This document shows positions 30,254 through 39,229 of a DNA stretch of 64,000 nucleotides, in pieces. The notes beneath the pieces were generated by a model. The model saw nothing but the letters and a program-made list of their open reading frames with translations. It made no database searches and was not told where the DNA came from. The position numbers were made by a program, and so were the translations under genes. Position 1 is the first letter of the stretch. Each line of letters opens with the position of its first letter. Source of the DNA: Alistipes sp. (lineage in GTDB: Bacteria; Bacteroidota; Bacteroidia; Bacteroidales; Rikenellaceae); NCBI GenBank assembly GCA_022767745.1, contig JALENN010000008.1, positions 159,538 to 223,537 on the forward strand, in the 5' to 3' direction.

Positions 30254-31750
30254 TTATTCGTCCCTTACGCAGCGGATCTGCATGCCGTTGGCGCGGTACA
30301 TCTCCTTCTGTGCCTCGTAGCGGTTGTTTACGGCACGCGTGGTGTTCAGGTCGAAGAACATCGACTGCGCCTTGCTCTTGTCGGCCGTGGCTATGCCCGT
30401 GGTCCAGTAGTATCCTACCCACGGCATGGGCGTATGCTCGTAACCGTAGTTGTTGACGTTCGTGAGCACGCCGTTCTCGAAGCTACGGCGGCCTGCGCCG
30501 GGCATGAACATCTTCACTCCGGCCGCGTCGACTATGTGCCAGCCGTACATGTCGCGAATGTCACCCAGCGAGGCGAGATCCTCCGACTGGTCGATGTCCA
30601 TCATAAGGAATGCATCGCCGTCGGGTACGCGCCATCCGCGGGGGCAGGGATCGTAGATGCTCTTCTGCTCCGACGACCAAAGAGTGTTGTCGTGCGAGTC
30701 GTATATCCAGTCGTAATCGTTGTCGGCCGAACCCATAACGAATGCCATGGGGTTCTGTATTGCATATTCAATCGTGCCGACATCCTCGCCCTTCTCGGCA
30801 TTGACATAGGCGAAACGCTTCACCAGACCTGCGCCCGTGTATACGGTACGGTCCTCGTTGTTCGAGAAGTTGTAGTCGACGGGACGGATGAACGGGTCCT
30901 TACGTCCCCACTGGTAGTAGAGACCGTATGATTTGAATATGTCGTCGGTGTCGGTCGAGCCGTCGCTGTTGTGGTATGCGCCGAGGTTGCGGTCCATGAA
31001 TACGCCTGCCGAGGTGGCGATGGCCGATGCCTCCACGTCCGATTCGGTGATCCACACGTGCCAGCTCCATATTATGTTGCCCGCCTCGTCGTAGGCTGCA
31101 ATGACGGCGTTGCCGTCGGGCGTGACGGTGTCGGTGACGTTATCGTCGTCGTCCGTAATGTCGGTGTGTGAGATGAAGAAGGTGTACTGGCCCTTGTCGG
31201 CATCGTAGCTTGAGTATTTGATGAGCTCGCGCTCGCTCTGCCACAGCACCTCGACCTTGTCGGGACGGATGGTCTCCGAGCTTTCGCCCTTGTGTGTCAC
31301 GTCGATGGTGTAACGGGTGTCCATCTGGCTGATGACGTAGCAGTTCGAGTAGCGGTCGGTAAGATCGATCTCCTTGTTGAGCAACGACAGGTATGACGAT
31401 GCCGTTACCGAGGTTCCTGCGGCCGTGAAGCCCGACAGTTTGAGGGTTCCGTTCTCCTCTACGGTGGCGTCATCGGCCGTGTATGCCGAGGGGGCCTTCA
31501 CCGTTACCGTCCATTTTACCAGGTCGATATCCTCGACGGTCCAACCTTTGGGCGACGAGGTGACCGACACGCTGGTGATGTTGTGTGCCGTGATGGGGAT
31601 TACCACCGTGCTCTCGAGTTCGGTTACTATCTGTCCCGGAAGCGAGAACGAGAAATCGTACTCTTCGTTTGTAGTACATGACCATAACATCGTCAGCGAT
31701 GCCGTCAGGACGGTTGCTGCGACGAAAAGGTTTCTAAAAAGAGACTTCAT
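30254..31750 (-). CDS. FISUMP-domain surface lipoprotein
   Basis: 498 residues. The signal sequence ends LWSC with a probable lipidated Cys25. The middle (about 30-150) has beta-rich, Thr/Ser-rich repeats resembling immunoglobulin-like domains. The C-terminal half (about 270-498) carries the FISUMP/Fib_succ_major signature: VFMDRNLGA, YQWGRKDPF, DPCPRGWRVP and the terminal GMQIRCVRDE. Such proteins are outer-membrane or cell-surface proteins in Bacteroidetes and Fibrobacteres; the molecular role is unclear. It is monocistronic with its own promoter and terminator. Confidence 0.8.
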   Translation of the reverse strand: MKSLFRNLFVAATVLTASLTMLWSCTTNEEYDFSFSLPGQIVTELESTVVIPITAHNITSVSVTSSPKGWTVEDIDLVKWTVTVKAPSAYTADDATVEENGTLKLSGFTAAGTSVTASSYLSLLNKEIDLTDRYSNCYVISQMDTRYTIDVTHKGESSETIRPDKVEVLWQSERELIKYSSYDADKGQYTFFISHTDITDDDDNVTDTVTPDGNAVIAAYDEAGNIIWSWHVWITESDVEASAIATSAGVFMDRNLGAYHNSDGSTDTDDIFKSYGLYYQWGRKDPFIRPVDYNFSNNEDRTVYTGAGLVKRFAYVNAEKGEDVGTIEYAIQNPMAFVMGSADNDYDWIYDSHDNTLWSSEQKSIYDPCPRGWRVPDGDAFLMMDIDQSEDLASLGDIRDMYGWHIVDAAGVKMFMPGAGRRSFENGVLTNVNNYGYEHTPMPWVGYYWTTGIATADKSKAQSMFFDLNTTRAVNNRYEAQKEMYRANGMQIRCVRDE

Positions 31751-31786
31751 ATATTGTCTTGTCTATTGTCGGTTCAAAATATTGGG

Positions 31787-31818
31787 CAAATATAATGAAA
31801 GGTGAGCGCAATGACAAA
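31787..31818 (-). promoter_or_regulatory. promoter of FISUMP lipoprotein gene
   Basis: On the minus strand, TTTG (31815-31818), 20 bases, TATATTTG (31787-31794): a full consensus match. Confidence 0.8.
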
Positions 31819-32100
31819 TTCAAAACGCAGTTTTCGAATTCGGTCATGCACAACCGCATCCTGTATTATCAAATATACGGAACGGTCGGTGCAATGTAAA
31901 GTCGAAACCGCTGGTCCGGGCCTGTTAGGGTCGTACCTTTGCTTATTGTCAAAAATGCACACGCCTATTGTGCAAACGGATCGATCATACATTTATTATA
32001 TGTGAAGCCCGAAAGTTATCCCGCGACAGGAATTCTGTAGCAGGAAAACTGCTCGTAGCACGTCCGTAGCCCTTTGCATTTCCGATCATGGCCAAATAGT

Positions 32101-32134
32101 GCGGCCCCGATCCATAGTGAAGGATCGGGGCCGC
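32101..32134 (-). terminator. hairpin after floA, probable terminator
   Basis: A perfect 13-base-pair GC-rich stem with an eight-base loop, 22 bases past the floA stop. The T-tract after it is short. Confidence 0.65.
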
Positions 32135-32156
32135 ATCCGTACGTCTCGCGCGAGGA

Positions 32157-33128
32157 CTACTTTTTGTCGGTGCGCGATATGGTCTCGCGCATCTGCGTGT
32201 CGGCCATGATGTTCTTCATCTTGTAGTAATCCATTATGCCCAGATTGCCGTTGCGGAATGCCTCGGCCATGGCCAGCGGCACCTCGGCCTCGGCGAGGAT
32301 AACCTTTGCGCGGGCCTCCTGTGCCTTTGCCTTGTTCTCCTGCTCGAGCGCTACGGCCATGGCGCGGCGCTCCTCGGCCTTGGCCTGTGCGATGTTCTTG
32401 TCGGCATCGGCCTGGTCCATCTGGAGCTGGGCGCCGATGTTCTTGCCCACGTCGATGTCGGCAATGTCTATCGAGAGAATCTCGAAGGCCGTACCTGCGT
32501 CGAGGCCCTTCTCAAGCACCACACGCGAGATCGAGTCGGGATTCTCGAGGACTATCTTGTGCGAGTCGGCCGAACCGATTGACGATACGATACCCTCGCC
32601 GACACGAGCCAGTACGGTCTCCTCGCCGGCACCGCCCACCAGCTGGCGTATGTTGGCGCGAACCGTAACGCGGGCCTTGGCTATGAGCTGTATGCCGTCC
32701 TTGGCCACGGCAGCCACGGGAGGCGTGTTTATCACCTTGGGATTGACCGACATCTGCACGGCCTCGAACACGTCGCGGCCCGCAAGGTCGATGGCGGTGG
32801 CCATCTTGAAATCGAGTACGATATTGGCCTTCTGTGCCGATACGAGGGCATGCACCACGTTGGTGACGTTACCGCCGGCAAGATAGTGTGCCTCGAGCTC
32901 GTTGGGGTCGATGTTAAGTCCAGCCTTCGTTCCCTCGATCATCGATGATACGATCACCGAAGGCGGCACCTTGCGCCAACGCATGAGGATGAGTTGCAGC
33001 AGGCTGATCTTTACGCCCGATACCAGTGCCGAGAACCACAGGCCCACGGGGATGAAATAGAATATGAGCCATATGGCGATAAGGCCCAGTACGATTACCA
33101 CGGCGAATAATCCAAGTTGCAGTTCCAT
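32157..33128 (-). CDS. floA: flotillin-like protein FloA
   Basis: Membrane microdomain scaffold, 323 residues, close to the Bacillus FloA length. N-terminal hydrophobic segments (about 5-40) are followed by an SPFH/PHB-like domain ([28 protein letters not shown]) and an Ala/Glu-rich coiled coil (about 225-290, [18 protein letters not shown]). It sits 45 bases downstream of an nfeD-like gene, the usual flotillin partner, so the two probably act together. A terminator hairpin follows. Confidence 0.95.
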   Translation of the reverse strand: MELQLGLFAVVIVLGLIAIWLIFYFIPVGLWFSALVSGVKISLLQLILMRWRKVPPSVIVSSMIEGTKAGLNIDPNELEAHYLAGGNVTNVVHALVSAQKANIVLDFKMATAIDLAGRDVFEAVQMSVNPKVINTPPVAAVAKDGIQLIAKARVTVRANIRQLVGGAGEETVLARVGEGIVSSIGSADSHKIVLENPDSISRVVLEKGLDAGTAFEILSIDIADIDVGKNIGAQLQMDQADADKNIAQAKAEERRAMAVALEQENKAKAQEARAKVILAEAEVPLAMAEAFRNGNLGIMDYYKMKNIMADTQMRETISRTDKK

Positions 33129-33173
33129 AGTCTATAGTTGGTTTGGTTGTTAGTATTGTAGTTGTGCCGGACG

Positions 33174-33641
33174 TTATTTGTCCTCGGCGCGCTTTACCAC
33201 GACGGTGAAGTTCTCGAATCCCGTCACCTCGACGCGGCTGCGCTGGTCGATGTATGAGTCTATCGACTTGGCCTCGTAGACGCGGCCGTCGATGTTAACC
33301 TTGCCCATGGGCGAGAGGCGCGATACGGCGATGCCGCACTGTCCGACCGAAACCGTATCCGACGGGGTCTCCATGCTCGACGATTCGATCTTCTGGCGGA
33401 GCGAGAAGCGGCGCCAGGTCTTGGCACGCAACGACAGCACCACCGCCACTAACGATATGACCACCACTACGGCCAGCGTCACCGCGCCGCCCGTGAGGCC
33501 GAAGCGTTCGAAGGCCATGTATACGGCCACGGCATAACTCACCAGCGAGAGAATGGTCCCGACGGTGACACCCGGCAGGAGCACCAGTTCGACTACGAGG
33601 AAAAATACTCCCAGCAGCACAAGCAATATTATGAGTCCCAT
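33174..33641 (-). CDS. NfeD-like membrane protein
   Basis: 155 residues: two to three N-terminal membrane helices (about 2-70) and a C-terminal OB-fold domain (about 95-150, with GQCGIAVSRLSPMGKVNIDG). This is the short NfeD1b-type protein without the ClpP-like protease domain. It precedes floA in the same orientation, the classic NfeD-flotillin pair associated with membrane microdomains. The upstream gap of 66 bases shows no clear promoter, so it may belong to a longer transcript starting at trkH. Confidence 0.9.
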   Translation of the reverse strand: MGLIILLVLLGVFFLVVELVLLPGVTVGTILSLVSYAVAVYMAFERFGLTGGAVTLAVVVVISLVAVVLSLRAKTWRRFSLRQKIESSSMETPSDTVSVGQCGIAVSRLSPMGKVNIDGRVYEAKSIDSYIDQRSRVEVTGFENFTVVVKRAEDK

Positions 33642-33707
33642 AGGTTACGTTTTTTGGGGTTTCAAATCGTTTTGTTTCGTCGTCCGCGCATTCTGCTGCG
33701 CACTCTG

Positions 33708-35279
33708 CTATTCCTGCGCGGCAGCCTCTTCCCCGGCGGGTGCGGTGCTTATCTCGGTGATCTCCGTCGTGAGGCTCTCGTCGCACTTGACCACGGCCTG
33801 GGCCACACGCTCGGCCATGGCGCGGCTGTCGAACAGGCCGACGATGAACGTATCCTCCGACACCTTCGATATGGCGCATCCCTCGGCCATGGTGGCTATC
33901 ACGTCACGTACGGTGTCATCCAGCGTGCCGCCCTTTATCACCACGCGGAACGACGTCTGTGCCGACTCGTCCTGTTCCGAGAGGTTGGTCTTGCGGCCGT
34001 CGCACCACTCGATTATCTGCGGGTTGCGGAATCCCTTCTTCTTGAGCACCTCGAGGGCGGCTTCGGCCTCGGCGCGCGTGCGCAGGCCGCCTACATAGTA
34101 GCTGAACCGTCCGTCCTCGCCCTCCTCGACAAACAGGGGCGACGCGTTGCGGAATATCGACACCGACTGCTTGTACTTGTAGTTGCCCAGCAGTATGCGG
34201 TAGATGGTGCCGTACTCGTACACGACGCAGTCGGGGATGGGGTTCGACGCGTTGTAGATGCTCTTGGGCGTGAATTCTATGGCCTGGTAGTCGACGAACG
34301 AGCGGCGCTCGACGTCGATCTTCGGTATGCGGAAGTCGATCTGCCGCACCGTCTTCGACACGTTGGTGAGCGAGTCTATCGCCGCCGTCTGGTTGAGCAG
34401 TTTGGCCACATACATCTCGTAGTTGAGGATGATGGGCTTCTGCAGGCAGTAGTTAGCTACGGCATCCGATGCGTAGTATTCGCTTGCGGCGAGCTTCTCC
34501 TGCAGCGACTTGGTCATCATGTTCTCGGTAAGGTCGAGCAGGTCCTCGCGGTTTTCCTTCTCAAGGAAGTATGAGTAGACGTATGATTTCTGGTCGAATA
34601 TCTCGCTCCACGCCTTGGCCAGACGGCGCTCGAGTACGATGTTGTCGTCCATGGCGGCCTCTAGCTCGGCATATACGGCCTCGGCGTCAGCCTCCGTCTC
34701 GGCCACAATGTAGCGGTCGTATAGCGACTTTACCTTCTCGTAGTTCTTCATGTAGGTCGAGACGTAACCCTGGGTCTCGGCCTCCATCTTCTGCACGCGC
34801 TGCAGCTCCTTGTAGTCCTCGGGGTCGATGCTCTTTACGAAATAGGGGTTGTTCATGAAGTCGCTGCCGCCGCTGTTGCTCTGCGCCTGGCCTCCTATGT
34901 CGCCCATGTTCGAGAGGACGAAATTCTGCTCGATGGCGTTTATGCGGTCAACGAGCTTGAGCTTCTCCATGCGCAGCGAGAAGACCGCATTCTCGGCGTC
35001 CGAGAGCATGAGCAGCAGCGAATCGGAGCGCACCTGCGCCAGCGAATCGCGTGTCGCCGCATTCTCGGCCATGGCGCCGCGCACCGACCGTATGACACCT
35101 ATGAGCGAATCCTCGCGGTTGCGCAGCAGCGCGTCGTTGCGCAGCAGCCCCATGTATTCGCCGTTATCCTCAAGGCCCGAGATGCGGGCCGAGACATCCT
35201 GTGCCGATGCTTCCTGCGTACCGCACAGCATGGCTATTATTCCGCAAACGAACAATCCTCGTTTTATCATCTCCACCAA
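33708..35279 (-). CDS. secreted helical protein with C-terminal SPOR-like repeats
   Basis: 523 residues (520 if MIKRG at 35270 is used). The signal peptide ends EASA before QDVS. The central region (about 30-330) is highly charged and largely helical, probably coiled coil. Two SPOR-like segments follow: about 355-425 (FSYYVGGLRTRAEAEAAL) and about 440-510. SPOR domains bind denuded peptidoglycan at division sites, so an envelope or septal role is a reasonable inference. The 5' end overlaps trkH by 13 bases, implying co-translation. The exact family was not recognised. Confidence 0.7.
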   Translation of the reverse strand: MVEMIKRGLFVCGIIAMLCGTQEASAQDVSARISGLEDNGEYMGLLRNDALLRNREDSLIGVIRSVRGAMAENAATRDSLAQVRSDSLLLMLSDAENAVFSLRMEKLKLVDRINAIEQNFVLSNMGDIGGQAQSNSGGSDFMNNPYFVKSIDPEDYKELQRVQKMEAETQGYVSTYMKNYEKVKSLYDRYIVAETEADAEAVYAELEAAMDDNIVLERRLAKAWSEIFDQKSYVYSYFLEKENREDLLDLTENMMTKSLQEKLAASEYYASDAVANYCLQKPIILNYEMYVAKLLNQTAAIDSLTNVSKTVRQIDFRIPKIDVERRSFVDYQAIEFTPKSIYNASNPIPDCVVYEYGTIYRILLGNYKYKQSVSIFRNASPLFVEEGEDGRFSYYVGGLRTRAEAEAALEVLKKKGFRNPQIIEWCDGRKTNLSEQDESAQTSFRVVIKGGTLDDTVRDVIATMAEGCAISKVSEDTFIVGLFDSRAMAERVAQAVVKCDESLTTEITEISTAPAGEEAAAQE

Positions 35280-36712
35280 CGTATAAAAAACAGTTGAATC
35301 AATCCGAATATTTCAAGACGCCCCAACAACATCAGCAGCGTCGCATTCATCTTCATCGCGCCCGACATGGCGGCATAGTTGTCCATCGAGCCCACCTCGC
35401 CGAATCCCGGACCCACGTTGCCCATACACGCCACGCATGCCGAGAAGGCCGTCATCAGGTCGCACCCCAACATGGCATTGACGAACGTACCGCCCAGAAT
35501 GATCAGCATGTATGCCACGGCGAATACCATCACGCTGTTGAGCATGTCGCGGTCCTGCGGCACGCCGTCGACCTTGGTGCGGAAGATGGCGTTGGGGTGC
35601 TGCTGCGAGCGCAGGCGGTTGCGTATCATCTTTATGGCGAGCACCATGCGGTCCATTTTCATGCCTCCGGCCGTAGATCCCGCACAGGCGCATATTATCG
35701 AGCAGAATATGAGCACCATCATGGCGAATGCCGTCCACGTGTTGCAGTCGGCCGTGGCCAGTCCCGTGGTGCTTATGAACGACACCACGTGGAAGGCTGC
35801 ATATCGCAGCGACGTGAGCAGCGACGGATAGACATCCTCCACGCAGAGACTTATCGCGGCGGCTACGCTGGCGACGGCAATCACGGCAAAGTAGAAACGC
35901 GTGATCTCCGAACGGAAGAGGTTGTTCGGACGGCCGCTTACGGTGGCGTATATCACGCCGAAGTGTACGCCTGCCAGGGCCATGGCCACGATCAGGATGC
36001 CCTCCATCAGCGGTGAGTCGAAGAACGCCATGCTCATGTTCTTGGTGCTGAAGCCGCATGTGCTGCATGCCGACATGGCGTGCGCCAGGGCGTCGAACCA
36101 TCTCATGCCGGCGAGTTTGAGCGCCAGTGTCGTGATGGCCGTGAGTCCCACGTATACCGACAGGACGATGCGCACGACGGTCTGGCTGCGGTAGTGGAAG
36201 TTGTTCTTGGCCATCGACGAGAGCTCGACATTCGACAGCATCATCTTGCTCTTGCCTATGGCGGGAAGTATCACCAGCGCGAACATCACCACGCCGATAC
36301 CGCCCATCCAGCAGGTGGACATGCGCCAGAACTGCAGTCCCTGCGGCAGCCCCTCGACATTGTTCAGTATCGAGGCTCCGGTGGTGGTGAATCCCGAGAC
36401 ACTCTCGAACCATGCGTTTATGATCGAGAACTCGCCGCCCCACATCAGGTAGGGGAACATGCCGACGACGCTCGATACGATCCATGCGCCGACGACGATG
36501 CAGTATCCCTCCTTGTTGGTTATGTGGTCGCTGCGCGGCACGAATATCATGGGAAAGCAACCCATGAGCAGCGTCAGCAGCGACGACATGAGCAGCGGGA
36601 AGTAGGCCGTGTCGACGTTGTTACAGTATGATATGCCGGCCGACAGCAGCATGAACGCTGCCGCAAGCAGCAGCACCATGCCGATATATCGTATCACCAC
36701 GCTGAATCTCAT
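35267..36712 (-). CDS. trkH: TrkH-family potassium uptake protein
   Basis: Inner-membrane K+ channel subunit, 481 residues with four pore repeats. The selectivity segments are recognisable: TTTGAS, CSTCGFST, ISTTGLAT and GNVGPGF. It normally works with the cytosolic regulator TrkA, which is not nearby. It overlaps the SPOR gene downstream by 13 bases and follows the HAMP-like sensor gene by 52 bases, suggesting an operon with both. Confidence 0.93.
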   Translation of the reverse strand: MRFSVVIRYIGMVLLLAAAFMLLSAGISYCNNVDTAYFPLLMSSLLTLLMGCFPMIFVPRSDHITNKEGYCIVVGAWIVSSVVGMFPYLMWGGEFSIINAWFESVSGFTTTGASILNNVEGLPQGLQFWRMSTCWMGGIGVVMFALVILPAIGKSKMMLSNVELSSMAKNNFHYRSQTVVRIVLSVYVGLTAITTLALKLAGMRWFDALAHAMSACSTCGFSTKNMSMAFFDSPLMEGILIVAMALAGVHFGVIYATVSGRPNNLFRSEITRFYFAVIAVASVAAAISLCVEDVYPSLLTSLRYAAFHVVSFISTTGLATADCNTWTAFAMMVLIFCSIICACAGSTAGGMKMDRMVLAIKMIRNRLRSQQHPNAIFRTKVDGVPQDRDMLNSVMVFAVAYMLIILGGTFVNAMLGCDLMTAFSACVACMGNVGPGFGEVGSMDNYAAMSGAMKMNATLLMLLGRLEIFGLIQLFFIRWWR

Positions 36713-36764
36713 AACAGTGGTCTTCTTTCAGCCTTTTGTCCGTGTGCGGGCATCGAGCCCTGTG

Positions 36765-37532
36765 TTATTTCATTTTCGAGGTGTTGTTCACCATCGATTC
36801 TATCTTTTCCTTCAGTTCCAGCATCTCGTCCTGACATTCGGCCTTGACGTCGAACGGCAGCTTGTAGCGCAGGTAGTCGCCCAAGCGTTTGTTCATCTCG
36901 ACGATGGGCCGCACCGAATATATCATGACGAAGTAGTAGAACAGCAGCAGTATGACGATCATCACCACCAGCGATATGAACACGGGTGTCACCGAACGGT
37001 AGGCGTTGCGGCTGAGGCGCTCGGCGCGGGGGTTGAGCGCACTCTGCACGTATCCCATGACGTTGGTTATCTCGTCGGTGATGCGGTCGTAGAGCGGGGC
37101 ATACTCGTTGTTGTACCAGCGGCGGCCGTCGAAGGGACGGGTGGCGGGCGTGGCTGGGTCGAGTACCGCTGCAAGCGTTTCGCTCAGCAGCGACGTGTAT
37201 ACCTCCAGCGAGTCGAACCGCGACTGTGTCTCGGCCGAGACGTCTTTGCGCGCCTGCCGCAGCAGTGCGCTGAAGTCGTCGAGCGACGTGCGGCACGAGT
37301 CGGCATAGAGGCTGTCGCGCAGCACGGTGTAGTAGGCTACCGAGCGCTCGTTGTTGTGTATGGCGTCGAGCATGTTCTTCGACATTTCGATGCTCTTGCG
37401 GCTGCTGTCGAAGATGGCCTCGATGTCGTTGCTCATGTGACTAAGTTCGAAGAGCGACACCAGTCCCGAAAAGAAGAGCAGTGCTACGATGCTCAGAAAT
37501 CCGATCGTCACTCTTTTGCGAATACCTGTCAT
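36765..37532 (-). CDS. two-helix membrane sensor stub with HAMP-like region
   Basis: 255 residues from MTGIRKRVT at 37532. A membrane helix (about 8-30) is followed by a helical periplasmic domain of about 150 residues (four-helix-bundle type, as in chemoreceptor sensor domains), a second membrane helix (about 180-205) and a HAMP-like linker (SVRPIVEMNKRLGDYLRYKL). It stops after about 50 cytoplasmic residues, with no kinase, cyclase or receptor output domain. The longer frame from 37586 is rejected because its start overlaps the promoter's -33 box. It lies upstream of trkH; regulation of that transporter is only a guess. Confidence 0.75.
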   Translation of the reverse strand: MTGIRKRVTIGFLSIVALLFFSGLVSLFELSHMSNDIEAIFDSSRKSIEMSKNMLDAIHNNERSVAYYTVLRDSLYADSCRTSLDDFSALLRQARKDVSAETQSRFDSLEVYTSLLSETLAAVLDPATPATRPFDGRRWYNNEYAPLYDRITDEITNVMGYVQSALNPRAERLSRNAYRSVTPVFISLVVMIVILLLFYYFVMIYSVRPIVEMNKRLGDYLRYKLPFDVKAECQDEMLELKEKIESMVNNTSKMK

Positions 37533-37555
37533 AATATTCAATGCATACTTTTGTA

Positions 37556-37587
37556 CAAAGATATAAAAAGTAGGGTGCAGAGCCAAA
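37556..37587 (-). promoter_or_regulatory. promoter of sensor-trkH gene run
   Basis: On the minus strand, TTTG (37584-37587), 20 bases, TATCTTTG (37556-37563). It sets the sensor start at 37532. Confidence 0.8.
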
Positions 37588-37782
37588 TGGAAAAACAGAG
37601 TTTTTCATATAGGATGCTACTTGATTTACCGATATGGCCAATTCTGTAATGTTCGAAACCGGTAAAAATATTTTGAAGCTATTATTTGTATGGTCGTATT
37701 TGTCGGTATTGGTTGGTGAGGGTGGAGCGTGAAATCAATTGATTTAGTATAGTAAAAAGAATGGTATGTAACAGTGTGATTT

Positions 37783-39180
37783 TTAGTCTATATTATCTTT
37801 ATGCTCCATATGGACGGCTTGGTTTAAAAGTTCTTTAGCTTCGTTTATCTCTATAAAGTTATTAGACAATATATCTGGATATTTTATCGCTACTTTTAAT
37901 TGTTCTATACCTTCTTTAATGCGAAAATCGTTGCTTGTCGACAAGACTCCCTGATAATAACAAAAAATAGCTTTATCATCAGGGTATATCTTTTTACATT
38001 CTTCTAGAATTTTCCATGCTTTTTTACATTGTCCGAGCTTTGGCAATACTTTCAATGAGTAAACCCGTCGCCAATATAATGTTTCGTGGTTTTGCCCAAG
38101 TTCTTTGTAACGCTCCAGACATCGTTGTAGGTAATGATCTGCTTTTTCAAATGATCCAATTTTGCACAATAGATCCCCCATTACACCCAATGCATTGGGG
38201 TCAGACTTCTCGTCCTTGAGTGCATTTTCATAATAATTTTGTAACCTGTCAATAGATTCTTTATCATCGGTTTGGATGGCTGCCCATAAGAATGCAGATA
38301 TATATGAACCAGTGATAGGAAATTCCTGATTATAGTATGTTTTGTTATGGTCGTTGATTTTTGTAAAAGAATCCCATATCGGTACTGACGTCCCGGCCTG
38401 ATCTATAATGTTGTATATACTGTCTATGTTATAATATTTATCATATAATTCGGTCAATGCCTTCATTGCTCCTGCCGTGATTATAGACATATGATCTGCT
38501 TCGATATTGTCTATTTTAACGTCATATTGTTTTTCTTTGAAGGTGTCGTATAACTTTCGACCAAATGATTGTCGTTCTTCTATGTCGTTCAAACCTGTGA
38601 TTATGCGTATAATTGGATGCCTTTTAGTTGGTAAATGCGTTTCTATATTAGGAATTTGTTGCATTTGCTCCGGCGAGAATAGTATATATGATGATATACT
38701 GTCGTTGTTTTTACTGATGAAGTAGTTTAGATAACTAGCTGTGTACGAATGTCCTATTATTGTATTAAAACCCGACATTGGAAGAATTTTGCTTATCTCA
38801 TTGATCAGATCTGTATTGATGTAGTTGTAGAAAAGTTTCCCGCTTGAGTTAAGACTGTTGTTTTGCATGTCGTATCCGATATCGTTACGATTTCCCGGCG
38901 AAGAGTAGTCTATGGCTATTACAGCAGTCGGTGGTATGTAGTCAAAAGTCTGTAAATATATTGCAGTAGACGCGATAACGTCGAAAATATAATCTGCGTC
39001 TAATACCAAGATTATGTTGTACTTGATATTTTGTGTCGTGGATGTGGGTAATGCTACTCTGAATGAGCGTGTGTCATGATATGTTGATGATTTAAAAGAA
39101 TGCTCTTTTACTGTCATTATATTTTGTGACATGACAATATTGCATAAAAAGCACAGATAAATAAAAACACATCTTTTCAT
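37783..39180 (-). CDS. AT-rich alpha/beta-hydrolase with TPR-like C-terminus
   Basis: 465 residues. The signal peptide ends near VMSQ. Residues 25-245 resemble the esterase D/enterochelin-esterase hydrolase fold: LVLDADYIFD, an Asp in IAIDYSSPGNR, nucleophile elbow GHSYTAS with Ser146, and a candidate His in ADHMS. The C-terminal 130 residues are helical with TPR-like repeats (ALGVMGDLLCKIGSFEKADHYL). Base composition is unlike its neighbours: a counted 60-base line (38521-38580) has 35% G+C versus 57% in mtaB (39541-39600). This suggests recent acquisition. No mobile-element genes flank it. The substrate is unknown. Confidence 0.8.
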   Translation of the reverse strand: MKRCVFIYLCFLCNIVMSQNIMTVKEHSFKSSTYHDTRSFRVALPTSTTQNIKYNIILVLDADYIFDVIASTAIYLQTFDYIPPTAVIAIDYSSPGNRNDIGYDMQNNSLNSSGKLFYNYINTDLINEISKILPMSGFNTIIGHSYTASYLNYFISKNNDSISSYILFSPEQMQQIPNIETHLPTKRHPIIRIITGLNDIEERQSFGRKLYDTFKEKQYDVKIDNIEADHMSIITAGAMKALTELYDKYYNIDSIYNIIDQAGTSVPIWDSFTKINDHNKTYYNQEFPITGSYISAFLWAAIQTDDKESIDRLQNYYENALKDEKSDPNALGVMGDLLCKIGSFEKADHYLQRCLERYKELGQNHETLYWRRVYSLKVLPKLGQCKKAWKILEECKKIYPDDKAIFCYYQGVLSTSNDFRIKEGIEQLKVAIKYPDILSNNFIEINEAKELLNQAVHMEHKDNID

Positions 39181-39229
39181 GATTGATATCTCTATGATAC
39201 TTTTCTTTGCTTATTTAACATGGGCGATG

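Larger units (their letters stand above)
31751..32156. other. gene-free region between FISUMP lipoprotein and floA
   Basis: About 400 bases holding the minus-strand lipoprotein promoter (31787-31818), a plus-strand TACCTTTG (31934-31941) without a clear -33 box, and the floA terminator hairpin (32101-32134). No convincing ORF or structured RNA was recognised. Confidence 0.5.
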
